From: Hymenopus coronatus
Lineage: Eukaryota; Arthropoda; Insecta; Mantodea; Hymenopodidae
Direction: 5' to 3'
Assembly: GCA_030762935.1 (NCBI GenBank)
Contig: CM060898.1
Location: 99,641,281-99,705,280 of the forward strand
DNA length: 64,000 nucleotides
In this document: positions 45,935 to 57,654 of the stretch, one piece after another
Numbering within the stretch: the first letter of the stretch is position 1
How the letters are laid out: the number at the start of each line of letters is the position of its first letter
Program-made: the position numbers and the translations under genes
Notes under the pieces: model-generated
Told to the model about the DNA's origin: nothing
What the model saw: the letters and a program-made list of their open reading frames with translations, nothing else
Database searches by the model: none

Positions 45935-46970
45935 AGATGCAACTTGCAAGAATCTACTAGCATTCTTCATGAAATATATATTTTTAACAAAAGTAGCCAA
46001 GGGTTTACATCGAGAAGTTGTTACGTCCTTTGACGTTCCTTACATTTTGTAATCTTGGTGCAAAAGTTCCTGATATCCTTTCTGAACATTCACGTCAAAG
46101 AAATCTCTTCAAAGGGGATGACGGGGGCTTCCAATAGTTCATAGGAGATGATCTGAAGGTGTAGATCGGAGCCTCAGAGAGTACTCTATCTGGGAATTGT
46201 ACTTAATACTGGGAGGGCGGGGAGTATCCGCTTCTGACACCTTCAATTTAATGTTGCGTACCTTTGAGTCAAAGCTCCATTAACCGATTCTAGCTCTGTA
46301 GTAAAGCTTAATGTGTACATTTGGAACTAAGGTACCTTTCCACCATGTACACATACAGGCGAGGCAAATAGTACCTTTTACCGGCTTAGGTATTTATGAT
46401 GTTTACAGCGTGGTCTGGGTATTGCGTTCGGTATTGAGATTTAATTGTGTATTCATGTTTACAGGAAATTTCTAATTTCACCTAATAAAGTGCAGACAAT
46501 CGTAGACAAAAGTGATAAGAAAATCATATTCTAAATAAAATATTTATTTTATAGGTTTCATATTTTAAGTGAGATTAAATCCAGTCATGGTGAATCAGTT
46601 AAAAGTAGCACTGCTATTCAGCCAGCAGATAAAGAATGAATGATGGACCGAGTAACAACGGTAAGCTCAGATTTAGTCGGTTGGCCAGGCCACCGTAAGC
46701 AGACAGTTGTGATTGCGCGCCAGTTGCTACTGGATTGACGCCATTTTATTAACCTTTCCCTTCTATGGAATGTGATGGCAGATACTACACCCTTCACTTT
46801 TTATCTTTTTCCGGCAAATTTATTTTTCAAAATATTAAAAAAACTAGTTAATGCGATTAATACTATTTTACTCTTAAATAGGCATTATGATATTTACAAA
46901 GTTAAATGAATAATACAATTATGAACTTAGATGTACATTAATGTATAAGTAATTTTAATGTAACTTCATA
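45935..46970. other. Intergenic sequence, nothing recognised
   Basis: One kilobase without HER, SINE or coding similarity recognised. Confidence 0.4.
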
Positions 46971-46974
46971 GCAC

Positions 46975-47287
46975 GACAATCTACAATGGGCCTTGGTCTA
47001 CCGTCCAGCCGCTGTATCCCCCATCTCGGCCCGAAGGCGTCGTGAATGGGGTGCAGTGCTGGAGGGTGAGAGACGTGATCATTGCCTAGAGTCCTTCCTG
47101 GCCAGTTGATGCGGTCTTCTCGATCTGGAGCCACTACTTCTCAAATCATGTTGCTCCTGAATTGGCCCTCGAGGCTGAATGCACCCCGTCTCCCAACGGG
47201 GGAAAATTCTCCACGCCGGTACCGAGAATCGAACCTAGGTCTCACGCTGGGCAAGCAGTCGCGCTACCACCGCGCTAAGAAGATGAC
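46975..47287 (-). repeat. tRNA-derived SINE, family F
   Basis: On the minus strand: TTAGCGCGGTGGTAGCGCGA (box A region), then CTAGGTTCGATTCTCGGTAC (box B) and a GC-rich body. It is conspicuously GC-rich against an AT-rich background. It is the only copy in the window; the call rests on the tRNA-like head alone. Confidence 0.65.
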
Positions 47288-47289
47288 CA

Positions 47290-48205
47290 AGTCGATTTAA
47301 AATATCCATAATGTTTAAGGTCAGCATTAGAGGTGTACACCTTCCGATCTGCTCCTGCCTACACCTGCTTCCTTAGGCAACTTGCACAAGTTTCCGATCA
47401 AGTGTTTTACGTTCTCCAACTCTCCCCTCTTTACTGAGCAACACGATGTGGCACCTACCATTTTTTTTAAACTCCGGAGTCTGGTCAGGACTCCGGCGCT
47501 GTATATCCTACTTTTATTTACTTTGCTATACACGATTACTAAACTGCTGTGTGATGGACACTATCGAATGTTTTCCACAGTCGAATGCATTACGATAGTG
47601 AGGAATAACTATCGAATGATTCGATTTTTCATTCGGATTTAAAACCTATTTATTTTTGCAAAATGCGTGAAGTAATAGCATATACTAGTAACTAAAGTAA
47701 CTGTGTTTCATTCGGATTTAAAAGTACATGTAATAGACGTTCTAACTCTCGAGTAAAAGCTTGCAGTTTGTTCTCTTGCAATTAAAACTAAAATTAATTC
47801 CATGAATATTGTATTGTGAAAGCATACCTCTTCTCAATCACACCAGCACATATAATTCTAAAATGAAACTTTCATGTTTTAAGTAAAGTAATTATATTAT
47901 TTCCTTTTCTAAGGTTATCTGTTTGAGAATTATGAGCAGTTATGGCACATTAATATGAATTTATTTTATATAGGCTATATCGCATTTTATTATTTTGTAT
48001 GCATTTGATTTGAGATTAAAATGAATGTGGCAAAGATAATTCCTTTGCAATATGAGGCGATATTGATTTAATACTTCGTTATTATTTGGGTTTTGCGGTA
48101 CTCGGTATTAAGTTTGATTAAATAATATTTTGCTTTGAATTGAATGTTAAGGCGTAAGCTTACATTCTAAGCTCCATATGGACATGTGATTCTCGATTTT
48201 AAATG
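47290..48205. other. AT-rich intergenic sequence, nothing recognised
   Basis: cattcggatttaaaa occurs twice (about 47630 and 47710). No gene is recognised. Confidence 0.4.
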
Positions 48206-48209
48206 TCAT

Positions 48210-48478
48210 CCTTCGTGATCTAGGGTTAACATGCTAGCCTCTGGTTCCCAAAGTCGCGGGTTCAAACTCCGCGGAGAGCGTAAAAATCCTTAGCATGGCT
48301 TCCTTCGGAAGTGATGTAAAGTCGTTGGTCCCGTGTCATAGATTTACACGTAAAAGAACCCCAGTCCTGATAAAGAGACCCCTGAGTAAAATAAAGCGGT
48401 CTTTTATACCAAATATAAAATGGCCGCCAAGAACCACAACAGTCAGCGAGCGTCCATAAATAACACTCAAATTCAATT
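48210..48478 (+). mobile_element. tRNA-derived SINE, family A
   Basis: Box-A-like GATCTAGGGTTAACATGC and box B GCGGGTTCAAACTCCGC, then gtaaaaatccttagcatggc, ttggtcccgtgtcatagatt and gagcgtccataaata. It is the same family as the 10468 and 21198 copies. No clear target duplication is visible. Confidence 0.8.
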
Positions 48479-48479
48479 T

Positions 48480-51040
48480 CTCAAACTGGTGGGGAGCTAC
48501 AGTAGTTTTTGTGGTTGTTGTCTAATAGGAAGCACTGAGTAGCAACTGACTACAAGTTGAACATTTGTTATGATTAAAAGAAAAGGTTGCACTAAGATTT
48601 GTTATTAACGTTTGAGTTTTTAGTTACAAACACAATATCTTACCACTGGTTGTGTGGTGCATTCGCCACAAAATGAAGACATCTCCGGTGATATTATCAA
48701 TATTAATGCATATGTTCATAACAAAGTGTATACTTAATAGACTAACTGTATATTTGCATCTTGCTTGGTGGTTGGTTTGTAGCACTCTTTAGCGTAATGT
48801 CTACGACAAAACAGTTACTTTGTACTCTCTGGAATAGGGTCGGCAACATATCCTCTCGCCAAATGTGTGTTGGTTCATCGATGAAAACGACTTGAAAAGT
48901 GATTGGAGACTATCGAAGTGCCATTAACGAGTAGTAACGTTTTAAAAGCCAATGAAAATCAGATCCCTGGGCAACAATTGAATAACTATTTGGCGACTAT
49001 CAAATAATTCGATTGTGCACATCACTAACTGTGGATGCCTGCAGGATCTGAAAGATTGCTGGACGCTGAGATTTTGGGACGTCAAATGGAGGTTTCATTT
49101 AGAGATATCTACCTACATAAAGAATTATAGAAGGCCAAACATTCCTACATTTCTATCCTAATATGTTTTGTGGGGAATCGTTTTAGTAAGTATGACTTAT
49201 TTGATACTGTTCACCAAAGCACACACTATTTTGTATTTTTCGATATGTTTTACATGTCATTGCCATCGAAATGTTTAACTTTGTTTTAATATCAATTTTT
49301 CAATCGATTACAATGTCTACATCTTAAAAATTTTCGACACTTCTATTAGATTTCATCAATTTAAAAAGCTGTCTGCGATGACGGCGATGGAAGGGTAGAA
49401 CACCTTCTATGGAAATACGCATTACAAAACACTAGCGCAGCGTCTTCGCAACGAAAATTAAAATGGTGGACAATAAACAATAATACATAATAAAAAATCC
49501 GAGCTGAAAGTCTCAGGCGATTTCGTCTGTGGCCCACACCCTTGATTCAAACCCCGTTGCTGTTTTATTGTGGTTTCCCCAAAGTAAATTCCGGATTGGA
49601 TATTTAAACAGAAGGTTTACGGTGGGTGCAAAATTTTATCTTATGTCATACAAAGGGGTACAGATTAACCAATGCCTAACTCTAGATTTAATTATGAGCT
49701 TAATATAATAATTTATTAAACAAAGAAATAGCCAATGATTTGCTAAAGTCATCATTTACTTGCTTGCTTACATATCAGCCGCGGCCGGTACCAAGCAATC
49801 TTAAAGGGTTATCCCTACTGTTGATTGCGAATGTGAAAAACCATGCAGAAATGTATCAAAACAATTTGCATTTCAAGGCTTATAGTTACAGAACACATCA
49901 ACTATAAGTGTGGTTTCCACATGCAAAACAGTTACTTAAACCTTAATCGCCGTTTTAGGAAAGAAATTGAAATGCCATAGTTATCACTGAAATAAACATA
50001 AGAGATTAATACTCTGCATTATTGTTTGAAATATTCCCGCATATTAAGAATAACAAAATTACAGGTCTCACCAAGAATATTAGGTATATTCTTGAGGATG
50101 TAGCTGGCAGCTACTCTCTCGTAATGTTTCATCACGAACCCAACTGAAGCACGTTGTTGCTGATTAAGCGAAACCAACATCGGAATTGTTTACCGTGTTC
50201 CGTACACTGCGGTACAGTCCCCGTCAGTAATGTTGTACTCACGAGGGGTTTACAATTTATTAGTGCAATTAATTGCAATTTCTTCTAATTATTCGATTGA
50301 AAGGGAAAACCTTCCTGAAAATTCCGTCCCAATAATGACAACGCTAGCTAGCATAACGGTCAGACAGATAAACCACCGACATCCAACTCCCTAAATCATA
50401 CGAAAGCCTGGCTGGTAAAAATGGTTGCCTTCGAAGAATCATTTTTAAACGAAAAGCTTATGGATTTAATCAAAATTAACATATACAACAAAAATCCAAT
50501 GTAATGGACCAGATACTGGCAGAACAGACACATTACACTCAAACTTCCTCCCTATCATCTATATTTAAATTAGATCGAGTTGATCTGGGGAGATGCAAAA
50601 CAGTGGACAAGGTTTAGAAGCACAACTTTCAAAATGAACGATACAAATTATCTGTGCAGTCAAATGTTTGGTTAAATTTGGAGCCGTGGAACAAGAAAAA
50701 AAAACAGCCAGCACGTGGAAACAATCGAGCAACATTATTTTGAAAAAGATTGTATTGTGGAAAATACGATAGAGCGAATACGTATTCAAGAATAAGAGAT
50801 AGAAGCAGCGACAGCAGTAGGGATGAGGTGGCAAGCATCTCTGGCAGCAGCAGCAGCAGCAGTAGCAGTAGCAGGAAGAGAAAATATGGTGGTAGTAATT
50901 TATCAGGAGTAGAACAATTCCATACAGTGAGTGAACTAAGGTGCTGTTAGCTCAATATGTGTTTGCGTGGAAACACTATTACAATAAATATAACTTAGTT
51001 TCATTGTTAATTTGTGTGGACGTTCGGGTGTTTTGTATGG
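48480..51040. other. 2.5 kb intergenic sequence with a CAG-type tract
   Basis: No transposon relic is recognised. An imperfect CAG/AGT trinucleotide tract lies at 50844-50874 within a 66-codon plus frame that encodes a serine run; I do not consider that frame a gene. Confidence 0.4.
50844..50874. repeat. Imperfect (CAG)n microsatellite
   Basis: Six CAG units, then TAG/CAG interruptions. Confidence 0.85.

Positions 51041-51043
<3 letters not shown>

Positions 51044-51073
<30 letters not shown>
51044..51073. repeat. (GT)15 microsatellite
   Basis: Uninterrupted GT dinucleotides. Confidence 0.95.
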
Positions 51074-51075
<2 letters not shown>

Positions 51076-51224
51076 ATGGATGAGGGGACTCCACACTGCA
51101 GCCATTGGCTTATTGTGGGTCAGATCATAAGAGCTTAGGATGAGACGAGAGTAACTACAGCGGGCCGGAGCTGGACGGACGGGAGGGAGGCACCGAGGGG
51201 GTTTCTAAAATTTCCAAGCAATTC

Positions 51225-51547
51225 ATCTAGACGCGCTAAGAGCCCGCGCCCCAGTTCTGACAAAATCCCCTGGGTCTAAAGACGATTCTCAACGCCATCC
51301 CGCCGCCGAGAGCTGTATTTCCAAAGCACAGTCATCACCACAGAAGAGCGCCAGCACCGCAGTCCTCGCCGACACTTGCAACCCTGAAAGGTACCGGCTG
51401 GCTGAAATGGAGATGAAATGAAGTTTGGGGAATATAGAAACCTCATTTTCTTAGTGACCCGGGAAAACCCCGAAAAAACCGATCCCACGACCTCCCGAAT
51501 ACCAGTCCCAGACGAAAACCTGAGTCACCTAGCTCGGTGTTCGAAGG
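51225..51547 (-). repeat. tRNA-derived SINE, family C
   Basis: On the minus strand: CTAGGTGACTCAGGTTTTCG, CTGGGACTGGTATTCGGGAG and GGAAATACAGCTCTCGG. It is collinear with the plus-strand copy at 53157-53480. A mariner element is inserted at its 5' end. Confidence 0.75.
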
Positions 51548-51552
51548 TTGTA

Positions 51553-52781
51553 CGAGGTACACTATATTTTGAGCCTAATAATAAAATAAAAACGAAAAAA
51601 ACAGTAATTTGTCATTGAAAATTGCTTTGCTTCTCGAAATATTTTCCTTCATGATCAATGCAATGCGTTCGAATAATTTGCATATTATTTTTCCATCTGC
51701 TTGAGACACCTCCAAAACATGGCTTTTAAACACATCAACAGCTTCTTCTGCCTACGAAAATCATTGTCCACGCATTTTATTCTTGATGTCGGTACAAAAA
51801 GAAATCATTGGATGCAAAATCAGGACTGTACGACAGATGAGTCATCAGGTCGAGTTTTTGAGTGTTCAAATATTCGGTTGTTAGACGAGATTTGTGAGCA
51901 CTCGCATTGTCATGATGAACTATCCAACGGCATTTTTTGTTTTGTTTATTTCACCGAAGACTTCCATCAAACAAAATGCTGGGTACTATTCAGAATTGAC
52001 CGTTTTATGCTCCTCAAAAGCCACAGTTGCCACATGACCAGTATTTTTTCTGCAAAAAGGCGACATTTTGTTTAGAATTGTTTCGAGTGCGAACTGCTGT
52101 TGTATTTGGTTCATCTTGAAACACCTATACAGTCAGCTGCTGTTTACGTTCCGGCTCATATACATAGATCCACGAGTTGTCACCTGTTACAATCTTATAA
52201 GTCTTTTGAAGCCCCCATACCAATCGATAGGAGGATTGTATCAAATTATTGGGATCTAACAAGAGAAAACGTTTTTCATGGTTAAAATCATATAGTGTTG
52301 GTGGAACTAAGGCTGGTGCCTTAGTTAGGTTGTCTCTATCTCACATTATGTGGCGTGATGATTTTGCACTATCAGCTTTTGCACAGCAACTACGTTTTCT
52401 GGAACAACTGATTTTGGACGACCTTCACAAATTTCGTCAGCAAGCGAATGGCGGCCACGCTTAAACACGCTATACCACCGTTTCAAAGTGGCAAAGGAAG
52501 GAGGTTTACCGCCAAATGTATCAGTAAGTTGATCAATGCACACTTGTCCTGATAATTCACATCGAAAATCATAATAATCGCTGGAACACTTTGACGAATT
52601 AATTCCATCTTTTCGCTTAGACACAATGTTAAAGTCACCGTAAACAACACAAACAACGCTCTATTGACAAGATATCTGAAGCAGATTAAGGTCAGCAATG
52701 TCAAAGATTCCAATGGAAACACTAAATAGCGCGTACAGCAATTAGTGTTGCCAAGAATTAAAATATAAATAGTGGCCCTTG
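51553..52781 (-). mobile_element. Mariner-family transposon, complete but inactive
   Basis: Imperfect terminal inverted repeats (CGAGGTACACTATATTTTGA at the left; right end reversed CAAGGGCCACTATTTATATT) are flanked by TA at 51551-51552 and 52782-52783, the target duplication of Tc1/mariner elements. The length of 1,229 bp fits mariners (about 1.2-1.3 kb). The transposase lies on the minus strand. Eroded termini and a broken gene mark it as a fossil. Confidence 0.9.
51590..52624 (-). pseudogene. Mariner transposase pseudogene
   Basis: A DDE-type cut-and-paste transposase. The N-terminal part is open for 92 codons from an ATG at 52622-52624, with the helix-turn-helix region PPSFATLKRWYSVFKRGRHS and GRPKSVVPENVVAV. 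A stop interrupts after NHHAT. Downstream pieces in shifted frames carry the first catalytic region VTGDNSWIYVYEPE, the second HHDNASAHKSRL, and YSPDFASNDFFLY with the third Asp (mariner D,D34D layout), then EAVDVFKSHVLEV-like residues. A further stop replaces an expected Trp after QLTV, and at least two frameshifts occur near 52000 and 51900. The span equals about 345 codons, normal for mariner. Plus-strand frames here are antisense shadows. Confidence 0.9.
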
Positions 52782-52784
52782 TAC

Positions 52785-53150
52785 TGTTTTATAGTGACTG
52801 TCCAGCAACCACTTCCACTACGTTGTGTGTGTACACCTCCGAACTCAAATAGCATTCTTTGAGCAACAGCCTGCGATATACTTCGCAGATGTATTTGAAT
52901 GTATCCTTGTCGTATACTCAAATTCTAAAATCCATAAGTCAAATATTACAGGCCGCCACCGCACACACAAATGACACAAGGCTGCGAAATTCACAAGAGA
53001 TACGTGCACAGGACAAGGGTTGTAGGAAACTGCTGCTGAGAGGACATTAACGGAGGGGATGTCAACATTTAAAGATTATTAAAGGTTAAGTCTGCACAGA
53101 AGTAAATGTATATTGCTGATCAGTGAGAACATTCTAGTAACGTTGGTTTT
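52785..53150. other. Intergenic sequence, nothing recognised
   Basis: No features are recognised between the mariner and a SINE. Confidence 0.4.
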
Positions 53151-53156
53151 TACTGA

Positions 53157-53480
53157 TCCAGGTAGCTCAGGTGTTTCGTCTGGGACAGGCATTCGGATCG
53201 GCTCCTTGCGGCTCTATGGGCTTTTCGAGGTTTTCCCTGGTTACTAGGCGAATGCTGGAGAGGATGCTTCATTCCCCCGAACTTCCTGTCCCTTCATTTA
53301 ATTTTCATACCAACAGGTCTCTTTCAAGGCAGTAGCTGTCGATGTGGATTGTGGCAGAGGCGCCATTTAGTGGAAGTGACAGCGCTCTGCAAATACAGCT
53401 TTCGGATGCCACTAGGTCTGTGGACTCAGGTGGTCAGTCCAGGACTGAGTGGAGGGCTCCTGGCGCTCCATTCGTTGAGA
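53157..53480 (+). repeat. tRNA-derived SINE, family C
   Basis: CCAGGTAGCTCAGGTGTTTC head, GGGACAGGCATTCGGATC in the box B region, GGTTTTCCCTGGTTACTAGG, and 3' half GCAAATACAGCTTTCGGATG. It matches the minus-strand copies at 30525 and 51225. Confidence 0.75.
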
Positions 53481-53484
53481 TAAC

Positions 53485-54200
53485 TACTTGAGAACTGTTT
53501 AGGGCCCTCCACGATGGCTCTCTCCCTGACCGGTACTCGGCCGCCCTCTGAAATTAAACTTATTTCATCCTTCCTCCAAGGGTCTTATATAAATAAGGGC
53601 TCTTCGTAACATACAGACACGGATATACACCCCGTTGCTTTTTCATTTTATTAAATGAAAAGTAAATCACTGAAATGATGCACTATTTCATCTACTGATA
53701 CTGCTACTTTAAGTGCAAACTAAATTGTAAAGAACGTTAGCTCTAAGTAATATTAAGCCCTTGTATCGTTATTGTACATGTATACGCGAGATTTTAGTTC
53801 CTTTCACCCGACGCCAAAGACGAAACTGAACCAATACCTATTAGAGTTTCCATTCGTCAGGATATCTCCGGCCTTTCAGTTGTATAGGCTACGCACTCTG
53901 TTTATGGCTCACTCGTTCTCATCTGTAACAAGGAATATTTCATGAGCTTACAGAAGGGAATAAAACTGGTAAAAAAGGCAGTATTAAAATAAATTAGAAA
54001 TAATAAGCCATGTGGTATAGATAGTATATACAGAACTGTTAAAGGAACCCCTAAGAAAGGCTACTAATTTTCTACAAGAAACACTGAAAACTGATGATCA
54101 TTCCTGAAGAATGAATAATAAAATGTCAATGTTCAAGAACCTGAGAACTACAGCTACTCTGTAAATCTTCTAACATTTATGCAACGATTATATACAGCAA
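53485..54200. other. Intergenic sequence, nothing recognised
   Basis: No features are recognised. Confidence 0.4.
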
Positions 54201-54203
54201 ACT

Positions 54204-54976
54204 CTAATGTGTTCTAATAAGATGACTTTTTCTACCTGTTTTTCAAACAAGCTATTCTTACACCATGCTAATCGACTTAATCAGCAGAAATGGCCTTATT
54301 ACTTGCTTCCTTCTAAGAAGAAGGGAAATAAGGGAATTTGCTAGACTAAAGCGATAATCAAATCAATCTGTGCACGGCCAGCAGTAAAACAAAAGAGGTG
54401 AAACGAAACATGACTTCTCGTTTGCGAAAAGTCTAAATAGTATAATAATGAAAAATAATAATTATAAATATGTCATAAATGGTTAACAAAGCAAAAGTAT
54501 ATTACTAAATTGTGTGTTTTAACAAAATATACATTTTCTGGAAGGAGTATGCTTTTGTCTCTCTTACGGTTTACAGGTTATGCAAAATTCATCCAGAATG
54601 AAGACCTTTTCAGAAAAATACATTTTATTTGTCATATAAGCATCTTACGGTATTTTAATCAAAATCCTTATAGCCATTTTTGATAAAATAAAGATGTTCG
54701 AACATTTTTGCATGTAAAGAGTAATTTGGGTTGGAGCATTTTCCTCAAAAACTTCGTATTTGTCTTGGAAGGTACTAAGCTTAAATACCAAGTTTGGTGT
54801 TTTACCGACTTTTCATTTTTGATTTGTGTTCACACACACACACACACACACATTTTTCTATAAATGCATTTTTACACCGAGTACCCTAAAACGTATATTT
54901 GCGATCTCGGTATCGAATATTTGAGTGAAGTGCAATACTTTCTCTATCTACGTACTATGTACAGAACGTAGAAACT
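54204..54976 (-). repeat. HER copy, near full length
   Basis: Diverged tail tctaatgtgttctaataagatgac; body in order; CA tract 54834-54851; head ends tctctatctacgtactatgtac. Confidence 0.8.
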
Positions 54977-55059
54977 GGTTGCTGTGTGACGATTTTGAAA
55001 TTCATTTTCCTTGGAAATCCAGGAATACAAATAAATAAACAAATATATATAGGATCTAT

Positions 55060-55477
55060 GTAGTAAGTTATAGCTATCTTTAAGTCATTCAGAATGAAGA
55101 GAACTTAGAAACTATTGCGAAGAAATTCAATAAATGCATTTTATTTTCCAAGTAAATGTCTACAATATTTGATATTTTAATACAAAATTGCTAGTGACAT
55201 TTTTGGAAAGATCGAAAAATTTGTCTATATAAAGGGTAGTTTTAGTAAAGGGAATTTTCCTGAAAAAGTTTCTGTCGCCTCCTTCAAGTCTGGCATTTAA
55301 CGAAGTTTTCTTTTTTTGGGTTATGTCGCACATACACACACCTTTTTCTGACAATTCGTTATTCAGGGGTCCTCATAAGATATATTACCGAGGAAATCTC
55401 GGTATCGAATTTTTTGATGAACACAATGTTTTCTCTATCTACAATGTGCGCACATAATTTTCAGTAGAGAAATTAAA
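55060..55477 (-). repeat. HER copy, head half
   Basis: Starts in the middle of the element (cattcagaatgaagagaac) and ends at a decayed hairpin (tctctatctacaatgtgcg...agtagagaaatta). Confidence 0.7.
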
Positions 55478-55499
55478 AAAGCGACCCAGTGGTTTGTAA

Positions 55500-55875
55500 A
55501 AAAATATAAGTATTAAATATTTGAAAATTTAAAACAATTGATGAATATCTCAGAAATGCTCGATAATGCAAACCATAACTTAAAACAATGTTTTATTGCG
55601 ATCTACGTTTTTTGTGCATTTCCGACGGCGTTTAAGATATACAAAATGCTATAGAAATAAGAGGCTTCCACACTTCATTCGCAGAAAATGTAAGATAGAC
55701 ATTTCATATCCGACAAATACGGTATTGTATATAAATGCAATTTAATCAAAGCATTTGTCATTTTTGAAAAATTAAAACGTAGCAAAACATCTTTTATGAA
55801 TGGGAAAGTTTTGAGTGGACGGATTTTCTTGTAAATCTTTATGTTCCTGTCCTTGGGGTCACTGGCACATTGATG
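55500..55875 (-). repeat. HER fragment, middle
   Basis: aatatctcagaaatgctcg, cgatctacgttttttgtg, aaatacggtattgtat, tggacggattttcttg: highly diverged middle blocks, both ends lost. Confidence 0.6.
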
Positions 55876-55986
55876 TTCTGGATTGATTAGAATAATTCAT
55901 TAATAATAACTCATTCCTTGCATACAACGGATTTTAAAATATTAAACAAGAACATCTACAAACATATGTAGTTTTAATCTCGTCAA

Positions 55987-56882
55987 TTATTATTTTCTCT
56001 ACACGTACGAGTATTATGTACATAGTGTATAGAGAAGGTACTGTAATGCACCCAAAAATTCGATACCGAGATTTTACCGGAAATATATGTTTTGGGACCC
56101 CCTAATCCAAAAAAAGCATTTTAAAAAAAATGTCCGTTTGTCTATCTGTGTGTGTCTGTGTGTATGTGTGTGTCTGTGGGCAGCATAGCTCAAAAACGAA
56201 AAGACCGTTAAGTAACAAACTTGGTATTTAAGTTTGATATCGTCCAAGGATGCGACACGAAGATTTAAAAAAAAATCCCCCCACCTCAAACTACCCTTTA
56301 AATGGAAAAACATTTCGAAAATTTGATTTTCCTAAAAATAGTTCTAATGATTTTGATTAAGATATCGTTCATTAAAGATATTTACCTGACAAATAAAATG
56401 TATATTTTGATTTTTCTGGGAATAGCCTCTGAAGACTACTTTATTCTGGATGAATTTTACGGAATTTTGTATAACTGCTAAACTGTAATAAATGGACGAA
56501 AACTTACAACACAAAAATGTAGAACACTCTAAAACACACAATTTATGTTATATGCTTTTTTTTCGTGGAGTTGATCGTTCTTGAGATATTGCTTGTTTTT
56601 GGTTTCTGCTTTAAAAAACTTACTTTTCTCACACAAGACTCTGTCAACTCCTATCCATACAAACAGAAGAACTTCAATCAAATAGCAACCAGTTTTGACT
56701 TATCACTTTAACCTATGGTACTCCCTTATTTCGCTTCTACTTACAAGAAAGCAAGTAATAAAACTGTTTCTGCTATTTTTTTTCTCGATTAGCATGAAGT
56801 AAATAGAAGCATAAGCTTTTTAACAATAATTTGTTGCAGAAGTGTAGAGAAAGTCATATGAATGGAACACATAAGATTTTTC
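55987..56882 (+). repeat. HER copy, full length
   Basis: Head ttattttctctacacgtacg with a short insertion before the partner; long GT tract 56133-56183; tail gtgtagagaaagtcatatgaatggaacacataagattttt. Confidence 0.9.
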
Positions 56883-56884
56883 GT

Positions 56885-57280
56885 TTTCTTGGAGACACCC
56901 GTCACCGAAAACAAAAGGAAATGTAACAGTGGCTGATGTTATATTCGCGATATGAATCATGATTTTAGGTTATTTTAAGTGCGGTCTTGCGCACAGATAA
57001 CCTGTGTGCGCTAAGTTCACATCAGCGCCTGCATGGTACCTGACACCTGACTGTTAAGAGGAAGACAGTTCTAAAGTCAGTCGTTTCAACGTAAAACTAT
57101 AATTTTTTTCCCGCCGAAATGAGTCCCTATGGAGGAGAAAGCTGAGACAAAGGTATTCTTGTTTTCGGTGCACTTGCACAACATAAAATCGACTTCAATC
57201 TGTGACATCAATGTGACTATGGCCCCCTTTTCAGATTAAATACCAAATTTGGTATTTTGCCAGGATTTGGGTAATATTTA
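56885..57280. other. Intergenic sequence, nothing recognised
   Basis: No features are recognised; a short AAATACCAAATTTGGTATTT palindrome at about 57238-57257 may be an isolated HER relic. Confidence 0.4.
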
Positions 57281-57284
57281 TATT

Positions 57285-57500
57285 TTGTATCGTTTTATTT
57301 ATATAGCATCCTTTAACTTCTCTGACCATATCGAAAGCTTTGCTTTAGAAACAACTATTGTATTACCCTATTAAATACAAGCACACATATTTACTCTCCC
57401 AGGCGAGGGGATAGGCAATGATCCTAGTTGAAGAAAACTTTCCTGCTCCAGCCAGGGATTGAACCCATCCTCTGAGCAGCGTAACAGTCTCAGTTACTTT
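57285..57500 (-). repeat. tRNA-derived SINE, family E, diverged
   Basis: catcctttaacttctctgaccatatcg...ctttgctttagaaacaac parallels the copy at 42592. The tRNA-like head (minus strand GGATGGGTTCAATCCCTGG) is at 57450-57480. Confidence 0.6.
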
Positions 57501-57504
57501 GATC

Positions 57505-57652
57505 TCACTCACACACACACACTCATTTTCTGAATATGTTTTATTGGATTTCGTGGGCTTCAAAAATATGAAAAATTCGTAGACTTTCTATACAAGTTTT
57601 TGGGTGGAATACTATACTTCCTCACATAGTATAAGTGAATAGTAGAAGAAAT
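57505..57652 (-). repeat. HER head fragment
   Basis: CA tract, ttggatttcgtgggcttcaaaaatatg, ttttgggtggaatactatac and a decayed hairpin (cacatagtataagtgaatag). Confidence 0.55.
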
Positions 57653-57654
57653 AA

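Noticed and set aside
50750..50950. Serine-rich 66-codon frame
   Set aside because: The serine run is the translation of a CAG/AGT microsatellite and the rest is unrecognised.
51701..52075. Plus-strand 124-codon frame
   Set aside because: Antisense to the mariner transposase remnant, whose conserved motifs read on the minus strand.
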